From the NCBI GenBank assembly GCA_029582265.1, contig CM055822.1, forward strand, positions 43,935,973 to 43,999,972: 64,000 nt of DNA, written 5' to 3'. Within the stretch, counting starts at the first letter, position 1, and each line of letters opens with the position of its first letter. The translations under genes and the position numbers were made by a program. Positions 11,090-21,500 of this stretch are shown here, piece after piece. The DNA comes from Zoroaster sp. YZ-2022 (Eukaryota > Echinodermata > Asteroidea > Forcipulatida > Zoroasteridae). The notes under the pieces are model-generated. The model was given only the letters and a program-made list of their open reading frames with translations, made no database searches and was not told the DNA's origin.

Positions 11090-11119
11090 CCCGCTCCGCT
11101 ATTTGCGAAGCGGGTTTTT
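11090..11119 (+). terminator. Hairpin followed by T5 between convergent Polinton genes
   Basis: CCCGCTCCGC (11,090-11,099), loop TATTT, GCGAAGCGGG (11,105-11,114), then TTTTT. Nine of ten pairs form. It sits between the stop of the zinc-ribbon gene (+) and the stop of the next gene (-). A transcript 3'-end role is inferred from position; rho-independent termination is not expected in an animal nucleus. Confidence 0.35.
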
Positions 11120-11213
11120 GATTATAATACGATTTATTTACAGTCAAGTTTACTTTAAATTCAATACTTTAAGTTTACTTTAAGTTTTTCTATAAGATCT
11201 TTTTTTTGTTGAT

Positions 11214-11769
11214 CTAAATTAGATTTTTATCGACGCGTTCATTTTTAGGAACTGCGGGTAGAGCCGCCGTACGGATATTTTCTTTCATTTGAGAAAATTT
11301 ATCTCGTTCTTCGCAGATGAGTAAAAATTCATCTTGGGTAATGACGCCGTCTTGGATGGCTTTTGAAACGTGGTTTTCGATCGTGTTGAGTTTAGACGAT
11401 GCTAAAACTCTAATTTATCGTGTTTGTTAGCTTTTTAGATAATTTATATTGCGTATCTGAGAGCAAACGCCGCACCACCCAACCCTAAAAGCTAAACCTT
11501 CTAAAACAAGTTTCTCAACCGGCGCCGCTATAACGCTGGCGATACTGGCGATTCCGATAGCTCCTGCTCTCATACAGCCCAATTCAGCGAGAGTTTCTAC
11601 GATACTACAAGCGTTGATGATATTTTTATAGACGGCTTCACGATGATTTATTTCGATTCGTAATTCTTTTGAATATCGTCGATTTTTGCAGACGAAATGA
11701 TTTAGCATCATCCGTCATAGGTCGTAAATTTTGATAAAGTACATTCGTTGATTCTATAGGTACGCTCAT
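11214..11769 (-). pseudogene. Polinton conserved hydrophobic-helix protein, broken
   Basis: About 185 codons reading from ATG 11,769 (MSVPIEST) to the stop at 11,214. The middle is a hydrophobic stretch with IGIASIASVIAAPVEKLV, and the C-terminal part reads KLNTIENHVSKAIQDGVI followed by TQDEFLLICEERDKF. This combination is common in Polinton-type proteins of cnidarians and other invertebrates, where it remains of unknown function. Frameshifts near 11,690 and 11,440 split it. Not recognised as any enzyme. Its place next to capsid-type genes suggests a virion or assembly role, which is inference. Confidence 0.5.
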
Positions 11770-11794
11770 TGCTTTCTATTAATAGTAAAATATT

Positions 11795-12271
11795 TTAAAT
11801 AAATGGAATATTATTAATTTTAATATTGTAATAGATTTCATTATCTTGAGAGCCAAACAAAAACAAATTGAATACAAAATTGTCTTGAGTCTCTAGGCCA
11901 AGTAGTGTTGTTTTCTATTTCGAAGCAAATGCCACATTCAAAAAGCTTTGGTTCAATATCTAATTGAAGTAGATATAAATCTTGTTAAACAAAATATTGG
12001 TTTATTATTTGGTTTTGGATCAATTTGTAGTCTTGAAACTTATGATTTTTGAATATTATTATCAGTTATTTTAAGATAAGTTGAACAATTAGTTATTGGT
12101 TTACTGATATAAAAAGCTGGTCCACTCATTAGATTCATCCACTTGAATTAAGCAAATTCTATCCTCAAATTGATAGAATGCTTCGGCTCCTGAAGGATTC
12201 TTGATACGTCCACTTTCTTCAAGAGTGTAAGCCTTGTTAGCCTTAACGGTTGCGCTAGAAGTGCTCGTCAT
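11795..12271 (-). pseudogene. MASIYGPSR-family paralogue 3, badly decayed
   Basis: Starts at ATG 12,271 (MTSTSSATVKANKAY) directly after an AT-rich leader ending ctattataaat. A stop arises after about 56 codons, and further stops and a frameshift follow. The C-terminal part is still recognisable as a paralogue of the next two genes: FECGICFEIEN, then FVFVFGS and IYYNIKI, matching IECGICFKIEN and FFGSLETGICYDIKI at 12,327-12,629. Function unknown. Confidence 0.5.
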
Positions 12272-12326
12272 ATTTATAATAGTAAAGATTTAATTTTTTT
12301 ACTTTTTTAATCTGCGGGGAAAGATT

Positions 12327-12827
12327 TTAATTGAACGACCAAGTTTTAATTTTAATATCGTAACAGATTCCAGTTTCTAAAGAGCCGAAAAAGGTCGCAT
12401 GTACAAAAACTTTTTTTCTGTAGTTTTCTATTTTGAAGCAAATTCCACATTCTATATGTTTCGCTTCCATATTATTAAAATAATCTTGCGATCTAGCATC
12501 AAACTCAAAAAGATCTGGTATACGAAGTGGATTTATTTCTCGTTTCATAACATTGGAATAAAAAGATTCATCGTTGTATATTATTTTAGAAAAAGTTGTA
12601 CAGTTTGTTATCGAGTTCAAAGATGGCAAACCTCGATATACCGATATTTGCCGAACTGTTCCATTGAATGTAAAATATATCGTAATTTATACAACGTTAT
12701 ATTTTGTTGAATTTCATCGCTGTCGATATGACCAGTTTTTCAAAAACGTTTTATCGTCTCTAACGATACTGCTACTTGTTTGACTACTCTTTACGCTCGT
12801 TCGACTAGGACCGTAAATGCTCGCCAT
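12327..12827 (-). pseudogene. MASIYGPSR-family paralogue 2, frameshifted
   Basis: Begins MASIYGPSRTSVKSSQ at 12,827, the same start as paralogue 1. A frameshift near 12,720 and a stop near 12,635 interrupt it; the last 100 codons are open. Shared features with paralogue 1 are a glycine-rich HG.I.(R/S)DEI segment, ME.KHIECGICFKI (compare METMHLRYEMCFKM style spacing), FVHATFFGSLE.GICYDIKI. No enzyme motif. The alternating short hydrophobic segments suggest a beta-rich protein, possibly a virion component. Confidence 0.55.
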
Positions 12828-12869
12828 TCTTTTAATAATAAAAACATAAATTTAATTTAATAGTAAACT

Positions 12870-13346
12870 TTAAATTTTTATATTGAAACAGATTTTAGAA
12901 TATAGCGTACCGAAAAAGGCTGCCTCTACAAAAACTGTTTGGACATTTCGCATTTTAAAACACATTTCGTATCTTAAATGCATCGTTTCATTATCGATAA
13001 AATTTAATTTATTATCTCGTTCTGGAGAAGGAATATAATAAGCGTTGGCCGCATAATCACGAGTTGATGAATGTGTAACATATTTATTAGCTTTTTTAAA
13101 TTCTATAAAAATAGAGCAGTACGTTGGCGCGTCGTTAAACATGAAAAAGGGTAGTTTAAACGTAGCGTGCCATCCGAGTATGACGTTGTATTTTTCGACT
13201 AGAGGTATCGTTTGTAAAATTTCATCTCTGTTGATGTATCCATGGTGTTGATAAATTTCGCTACGATCGCTAGCATTAGCGGTTACGTTAGATGCAACGG
13301 ACGAAACTTGCTCGCTCTTACGGCTAGGTCCGTAAATACTCGCCAT
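12870..13346 (-). CDS. MASIYGPSR-family protein, paralogue 1 (intact, 158 aa)
   Basis: Complete open frame starting MASIYGPSRKSEQ at 13,346 and ending in CFNIKI. The N-terminal 30 residues are Ser/Ala/Asn-rich and probably flexible; from about residue 35 the pattern of alternating hydrophobic residues suggests a beta-strand fold, with LGWHATFKLPFFMF and VFVEAAFFGTLYSKICF as its best conserved parts. Polinton II encodes the same start (MASIFGPSRR) at 52,643, immediately after the same upstream gene, so the order is conserved. The 2-base gap to the upstream gene suggests co-expression. It is the only undamaged member here. No function is known to me; location in the capsid half suggests a virion protein. 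Confidence 0.6.
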   Translation of the reverse strand: MASIYGPSRKSEQVSSVASNVTANASDRSEIYQHHGYINRDEILQTIPLVEKYNVILGWHATFKLPFFMFNDAPTYCSIFIEFKKANKYVTHSSTRDYAANAYYIPSPERDNKLNFIDNETMHLRYEMCFKMRNVQTVFVEAAFFGTLYSKICFNIKI

Positions 13347-13348
13347 AT

Positions 13349-13639
13349 TTATATAATTTCTAGATTTAAAATAACGGGGAAACCATGATTACTTATGTCT
13401 CTACCCTTTGAATCTTTAATTTGAAAACTCAACGCGTTAAAAGTACCGACTTTAATTTTTTTCATTAACAGATTTTTATATTCTATCCACATACTTTCTC
13501 CGAACGATTTACCTTGCAAGGGAAAAGCGTTTAAAATGGTACACGGTTTACCGTTGACAACATTTTCTGTCGTAGAAATTTGATCGCAAATGAATGTATA
13601 GAATTTTAAAAGTTGTACATCAATTTTTTTACTTGGCAA
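13349..13639 (-). pseudogene. Polinton probable virion protein, C-terminal 96 codons
   Basis: Homologous to the end of the gene at 51,947-52,616: FICDQISTTENVVNG against YIHCDQISTSENVYNG, then TILNAFPLQGKSFGE, and a C-terminal strand ending in NLEII. Proteins with this IHCD...NG...P signature and a final GR.I...G.P(V).(Y/L)T(L/I) strand recur in animal Polintons and are probably a minor capsid or penton-like component, though I cannot prove that from sequence. The 5' part is missing because LINE A begins at 13,640, and the lost region includes the start codon. Confidence 0.55.
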
Positions 13640-16556
13640 GGATAAATCGCTCCGGCCTGGACGGTTTGTCCAGTGAATTCTATCAAACTTTTGGCCTATT
13701 CTAAAAACGATCTATTTTCTGTTTTGAATCATTCCTTTCTCACCGGCTCGCTTCCTCGTTCGTTCAGGGGCGGTTATCACTATTTTACCAAAGAAGGGGA
13801 TCTGGCAGACATAGCCAATTGGCGGCCAGTCTCCCTTCTAAATAATGATTATAAAATCCTTGCAAAGTTGCTCGCCAACAGACTAAAAAGAGTGCATCGG
13901 CAGTTGTAGTGAGGATCAGACCTACTGCGTCCCTGGACGCTCGACGAATGACAACGTAGGTCTGATAAGGGACATCATTGACTATGCCAATGAAAATGGT
14001 GTCCCTTTAGCCGTGGTCAACCTCGATCAGAAAAAAACTTTCGATAACGTTGATCGCGACTACCTCTTCGATACCATGAGAGCCATGGACTTCGGGGACC
14101 GTTTCCTCGACTACATAAAAATCCTCTACAGCGGTTCCGAGAGTTTGGTCAAATTCGGCCTCTGACGGCCCCTTCCTCCGTTGAGAAGGGCATCCGTCAG
14201 GGCTGCCCACCTCGGGACCGCTGTACTCGATTGCTATTGAACCTTTTCTAAATCGCCTAAGGGCGAAGTCGGGGACGACGGTTTCCGAATGCCCGGCGCT
14301 GACGTATCTTGTCGGTGTCTCGCGTATGCAGATGATGTCTCCGTTTTTGTCATTTTCCGAGCGCGGCTTTGACGCGATCAAAGACACTTTACGATCTCTT
14401 TGCTCGCGCCTCTGCCGCGCGCCCAAATACGAGAAAACCCAGGGGTTGTGGGCGGGATCTTGATCGGACGAAGCGACCGGCCGCTTAACTTTTCGTGGAA
14501 TGACAATGGCCTTTCGTTCCTCGGAGTTCACTTAGGAAATAACAAAACGTACACCGACAACAATTGGGACATTTGTAAAACCCGGTTATTTGAAACCCTC
14601 GCTAGCTGGTATGGCATCTCGACCTCCCTTTCGTTTAAAGGGAGAGTCTTGATTGCCAAGCAGCTAGCCGCATCAGCAAATGTTCATTGTCTGGCGGCAC
14701 TCACTCCGCCAGACGATTTCCTAAGTGAACTCCAACGGCGGCTGGTCGATTTCGTCTGGTCCAACAAGAGACACTACCTTAAGGAACAAATTGTGTATGA
14801 AAGACTATCACGTATTTTTCGTTACCTTAAAGGTAATTTTCATAACTCTTTTAATTTTCTTAAATATCACCTCCAACGCTACAAAAAATTAAATTTTGAT
14901 TTTCATCTCTTCTATATGAAGACAGATCCGCTTTTTGACATTGGTATGCCTTCTTTACGGTGAGATCATGCGTGCCTGGAGGTTGTCTGGAGCTCGGCTA
15001 GAAATAATACACGACTCAGTCAGCCATGTCCTCAATTTACCCATAATCATTCCCTTAATTCAAAATGCAACTGACGATGGTGCATCCCTCTCTGAGCGGC
15101 TCTCGACGCGTGGGGTCGGCCTGGTGAGGGATCTCCTGAACTTCACTTCCGGATCGTGGCACCAGCCTAATGACGTCATCTCTTCTTCTAGTACATCTCG
15201 TCCTCCATCTTCACGGCTTCTTCAAAAACAGTTTTCTTCTCTGCACTCGATTCTCATAAGATTGTTTTCCTCTCTGTTCTACGAAAGAGGATTTCTCCCA
15301 CCTGTTTCAGCTCTACAAAATGTTCCTTCAAAACCAGGGCGTCCTCAACGTCACCATCAACAACTTGGACAATGCTATCTCCGCACCATCCAAAGCGCTC
15401 TACAACATCATCAACACAAACCTCAACTTGCATCCTGCAATCGAAACAACACACTGGCATCAAAATGGAGTCCTGGACACTAATACAAAAATACAATGGA
15501 ACAGTTTCTACAGTCCCCAACTTAAAAAGAGAGGGGACCTTCAATATAAACTACTGCACAACATTCTACCGTCACTTCAAGTATTACATCACCTCAACCC
15601 GGCCATCTCTTGTGGATGGTGCGGAGACAAGGGGACGGTCTGCCATCTCTTCATTACGTGTCCGTCTAAACAACCTCTACTCAATTGTCTCCACAGTCTT
15701 CTTCACCGTCTTCTCCCTGACCTACCTCTGAACTTTGACCTCTACTGGGCCTTGATCCCATGTGCTAGGGGCCGCAATAGAGAGGCGGTGCGCCTATCAA
15801 ACTTCCTCATCGTCAGTTGCAAATTATTTGTCATCTACAATCTCTATCGAACTTCGAATTTTGTTGATCCCCTTCTAATTTTCACACATCGTATCAAAAA
15901 CAAAATCATCTTCGAATACAACTATTTTAAGCTTGTCAATAATGATGATGAATTTCTTAAAAAAATGGAATATAAATAATACATTGTTCATCATCATTAA
16001 TGACAAGCTGACATGGCTGATTTAAACCCGGTTAAAATTTACTTATTTTGCTCCTCCTTTCTGATTTCCTCTCATTTCTTCTTTTCTTACTCTTATCTTT
16101 GGAAGCCACTGGAGTGGGATATAAGGCCCACACCAGTAATGCCAGTGGCTTTCCCACCCCAGGGGAACCACGGAGGTTTCGGCTCACGCCAAAAAACGTG
16201 TTGCCGCACCCTCCGCACTGGAACCCCTTTCCTCTTTTTTAAATTTTCTCATTTCTTTGAACTTTCTCTTTTTCTGAGGAGCTATATACTTATCGGTTTA
16301 ATTTTTCATGATATTGTTATTGTAGATGTGTATCTCTACACTCAAAATTTGTACTGTTTATTGTTTTCAATAACATGTACCTAATATTTGCCATTCTCTG
16401 TTAACTTTAAATGTATTACTGTTTTCCCATATGGTTTAATGTTCTTTAATTTTATGTTTTGATAATCTTATGATTCACTATTCTTTTATTGTATATTTTG
16501 ACTTTGTTTTTAAATTTGTAAATGAAATAATGTTTGTCATTGAAAAGTCAAAAAAG

Positions 16557-16557
<1 letters not shown>
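13640..16557 (+). mobile_element. LINE A: Tx1-like LINE, 5'-truncated ORF2 and 3'-UTR
   Basis: Begins inside the RT domain (LDGLSSEFYQTFG..) at the Polinton I breakpoint and ends at a (TC)n tract with the terminal sequence gaaaagtcaaaaaagta. Recognisable: RT motif VVNLDQKKTFDNVD (about 14,017-14,058), YADDVSVFV (about 14,330), FLGVHLGN, LSFKGRVLIAKQLAAS, LQRRLVDFVWSNKRHYLK, and the C-terminal CGWCGDKGTVCHLF..C zinc knuckle (about 15,612-15,665). ORF2 ends in LTWLI at 16,025. Several frameshifts, plus an internal deletion near 14,805 that removes the KPDKGG..GLVNLQAR segment present in copies B-D. Closest to LINE C. Confidence 0.8.
16101..16154 (+). other. LINE A 3'-UTR nested hairpin
   Basis: Outer stem GGAAGCCACTGG (from 16,101) with CCAGTGGCTTTCC (16,142-16,154, one bulged T); inner stem GTGGG/CCCAC. 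The same structure is present in LINEs B and C with compensatory base changes, so it is probably a conserved RNA element of the retrotransposon transcript. Confidence 0.6.

Positions 16558-16603
<46 letters not shown>
16558..16603. repeat. (TC)n microsatellite between LINE A and LINE B
   Basis: About 23 TC units, bounded exactly by the 3' end of LINE A and the 5' end of LINE B (ggtaggttgtgt). Confidence 0.95.
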
Positions 16604-16606
<3 letters not shown>

Positions 16607-16819
16607 CTGGTAGGTTGTGTTTCATTTCGAGCTCCGGAAAAGTAGCGAATTTTGTAGATGTTAGACCTCGGACGGTCACAGTTTTTATACTGTTCGTCTC
16701 GGTATACTTTATAGATTACACTAGACTATCCTCTTTTGTCAGGTTTTGTTATTTTTGTGTAATTTTGATCATTTCTTCCTTAATTTTGTACGTATTTTTT
16801 TATGCTCTGGCTGGTCACT

Positions 16820-18521
16820 ATGGCCAGTCAAGCGAACCAATCCATTCAGGGTCAGCCAAGCGTTAGCAGGCTTGACCCAAACACACGCATTGTTCCTGGT
16901 GACGAGCCCTTTAAGAACGTCACCAGGAACAATGGAGTGTGCTTTAAGGCTGCTGACAATGTCTCTGTCCAAGCATACATTGATGCATTCACCAACAATT
17001 TCCCTGCACAAAACGTCCTTTCAGCATCACGAATTTCTAATGGTCGAATTGCCATCTATCTCAGCTCGAGAGGGCAGTCGTCGATACCGTGGAACGCGGT
17101 CTCGAATACGGCGACTCCTTTTCTCGAGCTGATCCCCCTTGTCCGTCCCACTACCCGTCTCACACTGTCCAACGTTTATCCAGAAATCCCTAACACGGTA
17201 CTTGTCAGCTACCTATCTTCTTTTTGTAAGGTAGTATCGCAGATCCGGCCCATTCCTCTGGGAATAAAACAAAAAAACCTCTCCCACATAATGAGTTTCC
17301 GAAGACAGGTACAAGTTCTGCTCAACCCCAATGTAACCCCTCCCGACCACATAAATTTCTTTTTTGGGCGTCAATTACAGAGTTTTTCTTTCTACGGAGT
17401 CAGTTCGGTGTTTCAATTGCTGGGAGTTTGGACATATTAGCCGCTCATGAAAAAAAAACAAAAGAAAAAAACGATGAACACAGTGACAACAAAAACGACG
17501 ACACCAACCACCCATCCTCCAATCCCTTAAATCCAACACCGGTATTCATACACAAGAAAAAATCAGACCCCAAACACCCACCCAAAAATCCCAAACCCAC
17601 CCCGTCCGGCCCTACTGCCTCCTCTCCCTCGCGTCCCGCTCCTCCGGCTGCTGTGGCGTCTTCCGCGCTGCCCACGCGTCCCGGTGTGGACCCCAAGGGG
17701 TCCCCGTCCGGTTCGTGGGGTGCGGCCGGGGCGCGTCCTGCTGCCGGCGAAGTGGGCAAACCGCCGCGTCGTCCGCGCGCCGGCCGGATGGTGAAGGGTC
17801 ACCGTCTGGCATCGGTGTGCGGGCGTCTGCGGCGGGCACGGGTCGGACAACTCCATCCCGTCTTTCCAACCACCCTTCCTCCCCCCAACCTTCCTCCCCC
17901 CAACCTTCCACCTCCCAGCCTTCCACCTCCCAGCCTTCCACCTCCCAGCCTTCCACCCCTAAACCTGTACTAAACTCCAAATATCTATCGGTATGGGGCT
18001 CGCCACCCGCACCCTCACGCACTTTTGCAGAGGTCATTTCCACACGGAAACGGAAACCCTCAACCCCAGTTCTTCTCCCCGATAAACCAAATTTGGTACC
18101 CCTCAAATCACCCTCCCCTTCCAGGAAACTAACAAAGAGAGTGGCCAGCCCCATGATAACTAATTCCCCCTCTTTGTCCCAAGCCCTAAACTCCCAGTCT
18201 TCCCTTCCTTTTACCCCAACTTCGACCCCTTTAGACACCAACACCGACACTGACTCCGTCCAGTGGGAGGATGCTCAGACTACGGATGATGACCTTCCAA
18301 CCGATCATCTTCCCACCACCAAAGGCCCCCTGCCCGAAGCAGAACTTATTAAATTCCTGTCTTCGGTTAAAAAACGTAGGAAACCAGCCCTGGTTGCCAG
18401 AAACTTTACGTCTGACATCCCTGGGCTGGTCAAACAACTCAAACCCCTCCGCAATCACCCGCAAATTAAACGAAGCCTGCAGCAGAGGATACTGAAACTC
18501 GTCAAAACCTTAGATAAATAA
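16820..18521 (+). pseudogene. LINE B ORF1 (nucleic-acid-binding protein), frameshifted
   Basis: Starts MASQANQSIQGQPSVSRL at 16,820. The N-terminal third matches LINE C ORF1 (ISNGRIA.YLSSR, LSNVYPEIPNTVL, FCKVVSQ.R.IPLG, HIMSFRRQV.VLL.PNVTPP). A frameshift near 17,365 precedes a CxxCxxxxGHxxxx knuckle, whose last cysteine codon has become TGA. The central part is a GC-rich, Pro/Ser-rich low-complexity linker with a minisatellite of Pro-rich heptads at 17,872-17,960. The C-terminal part (to 18,521) has basic helices (FLSSVKKRRKPAL, QRILKLVKTLDK) shared with C. ORF1 proteins coat LINE RNA. Inactive here. Confidence 0.7.
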
Positions 18522-18585
18522 CTTTCTTTCGTTTTCATTTTCTCTTGTCATGAATTCTCTCATTTTTGTATTTTTTACGCTAGGG

Positions 18586-21500
18586 ATGACATTGTCACTG
18601 CTTACCCTTAACACTGGAGGTTGTTCAAATTCTATTTTAAATGCCTCCTCCAAGTATACATTCAAAATATTACCCATAACCCTGACATTGTTCTTTTACA
18701 AGAAACGTATAAATTAACTGAAAAGTCCTTGCTGGAACCTGTGGTCCCACACCCCTCAGTGCTCCCCAGCCCCTCTTGTGGCGCGGGAGTCACCACTCTA
18801 ATTAAAAATAATAAAATAGACATCATTTCTTCGGCCACCATTTTTGACAGTTATATTCTTTATACTGAAATCAACTTCAACAATACCACTTATCATATTT
18901 ACAATACTCTCATTCCCCAAAACGACCAAATTGCCATTTGTGCTATCAATTCTCTTAGGGACCACAGTTCCAGTCGCAGTGACGGTGTCATCCTATTCGG
19001 AGGTGATTTTAATTGTACCGATAATCCGGCCATTGATCGTCTGTGTACGCCTGTGGAACGCAGAAACAAAATTTCCATGGCTCTCAAAGACGCTGTCAAT
19101 GCATTGTCTCTTTGTGATGCCTGGCGCAGACTGAATCCTCTAAAACAAAAATTTACCTGGTATAGAAACAACCCTTCCAGATTGTCTGGCGTTTCAAAAG
19201 CAAGATTAGATCGTTTTTATGTTAACACTTGTTTTATGTCTTCTATTCAAACGTCCGAAATCTTTCCTTGTTCTTTGTCTGACCACTGGCGGTCAGTCTC
19301 ATTATTAAACTTCCTTCCAGTATTCCAAGGGCAGTCCCTATTGGCATTTCAATAACTCCTTACTCGAAGATTTTAATTATTGTGAAATTATAAATCATTT
19401 TTGGGCTGATTGAGAGAAAAAAGTGTGATTTTCCAAATCTCGCCTCTTGGTGGGATTTCGGAAAATTCACATCAAATCTATCAGCCAAATGTATGGTCTA
19501 AAGCCCAAGAAAAAGCGTAAAGCTTTTCTTGAAATCAATACAAAATCGACGAAATTCAGTCTGCGCCAGACCTTAATCAAAAGACCAGGGATGCTCTGGC
19601 CGAACAGAGACAAAACTTAAACTATTTACTTAAAATCGAAGTTTCAGGGTGCTCTCGTCAGAACTCGCTTCAAACACATTAACGAGACTGACTCGTGTTC
19701 CACTTACTTTAATCTTGAAAATCTAATTCTTATTCCAAAACATTTCTCAAATTCGTCTAGAATCTGGACTGACTTCCGAAGACCCCTCGGAAATTAAAGC
19801 ACACATTCACCATTTTTACAAAACTCTGTATAGCCAAGTCCCCACTGATGAGAGCACCCTCGATGAATTATTTAATAACCTTAATAAACTGAAATTTCTG
19901 ACTCAGAGGACCTCGATTGTCTTCTGTCTCAGGAAGAATTAGACCTCATGCAGTTAAGCAACTTGGCAAAACAAAACACCAGGCCTCGACGGCCTCACCT
20001 CTGAATTTTTCTTTCCTTCTGGCCCATTTTGAAAAACGACTTCTATCTGTCCTTCATTCTTCTGTAGAAAACGGTTTTACCTCGCCCTTCGCAGGGCTGT
20101 CATAACACTTCTTCCTAAGAAGGGGATCTAGCAGATATTTCTAATTGGCGACCCGTCTCTCTTCCTCAACACAGACTATAAAATCTTTGCCAAGTTGCTT
20201 GCCAACAGGCTCAAACAATGCATTGGCAGCGTCATTAATGAAGATCAAAGTTATTGCGTTCCTGGACGCGCAATACACGACAATATTAATCTTATTCGAG
20301 ACATCATTCATTTTTCTAACTCTAATGACACCCCTCTGGCCGTGGTCAACCTTGATCAGAAGAAAGCCTTCGACAATGTTGATCACGGCTATCTTTTTAA
20401 TACCATGAGAGCCATGGGCTTTGGTTCGCGTTTCATTACTTATTTACAAATTCTATATGGTGACGCCGAGAGCTTTGTTAAAGTGAACGGTTCCCTGACT
20501 GTACCTTTTCTTTTTGAGAAAGGGATACGTCAGGGATGTCCGCTTTCTGGCCTTCTTTATTCTATTGCTATATAACCTCTTCTAAACACTCTTAGAAACA
20601 AATTAATAAATCATGATTTTCACATCCCCGGCACGGATTTTACGTGCGCGGTTTCGGCGTACGCAGACGACGTGTCCGTGTTTATCACCTCCGAATCGGG
20701 TTTCAGTAAGGTCGAAGAGGCGTACAGCCTCTTCGGCCGAGGTTCTGCTGCACGTTTAAATACTCAAAAATCCCAGGGGCTTTGGGCTGGCTCGTGGACC
20801 GGACGGAATGACAAGCCGCACAATTTCACCTGGAATAGCGAAGGTCTCCCTTTCCTTGGAGTTCACTTAGGAAATACTAATAATTACATAAAACAAAACT
20901 GGACTAAATGCAAAGAAAAACTCAACAAAACTCTTTCTTCCTGGACTCGAATCTCGACCTCTCTCTCATTTAAAGGTAAAATCATTATAGCAAATCAGCT
21001 GGCTGCCTCAAAAATCTTCCACTGCCTCGCTGTTTTCTCTCACCCGGAAATTATCCTTAGTGAACTCCAGAACATGCTTGTCGACTTCGTCTGGTCAAAC
21101 AAACGGCACTACCTTAAAAAACAAACTTTGTATACAAAACCTGACAAAGGAGGACTAGGCCTAGTGAACCTCCAAGCACGCATCTTCACCTATAGATTTA
21201 CTTTCATCCAACGCTTTCTAAATCTTTTTTCTCATCCGGCCTATTTTCTTGTCGCTCACTATCTCCGACAATATGCCAGACTCGATCTTGATTTTCAACT
21301 TTTTCAACTCAAAACCAATCCCAAATTTTACACCAGTCTTCCCCCTTTCTATAGCGAAATAATGCGTGCTTGGACGGTGTCCGAGCTAAAATTGAAACAC
21401 AACCAAATTCTATCAACCATGTAATTAACTTATCCATTAATAGTCTTGTTTTTAGCACTCCTGCTGACGATCAGGTTCCCCCTCCCGTGCGGCTCAAGGC

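Larger units (their letters stand above)
10460..13640 (-). mobile_element. Polinton I, right-hand end of a Maverick/Polinton element, truncated
   Basis: Starts at 10,460 with AGTAGTATGTTAGATG. Polintons characteristically begin with AGT, and the same start occurs at 39,905. Gene order from the terminus: zinc ribbon (+), hydrophobic protein (-), three MASIYGPSR-family genes (-), probable virion protein (-, truncated). At 13,640 the element is cut and joined to LINE A. The genes shared with Polinton II (virion protein, MASIYGPSR) show that it is the opposite end of the same kind of element, lying in reverse orientation. Most genes carry frameshifts. Confidence 0.75.

Noticed and set aside
11090..11119. 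Bacterial rho-independent terminator, implying bacterial contamination
   Set aside because: Surrounding genes are Polinton genes next to animal LINEs; no bacterial genes nearby.
17445..18250. Long frames on both strands in the GC-rich part of LINE B (and 23,933-24,558 in LINE C)
   Set aside because: Shadows created by GC-rich, stop-poor low-complexity linker sequence in ORF1.
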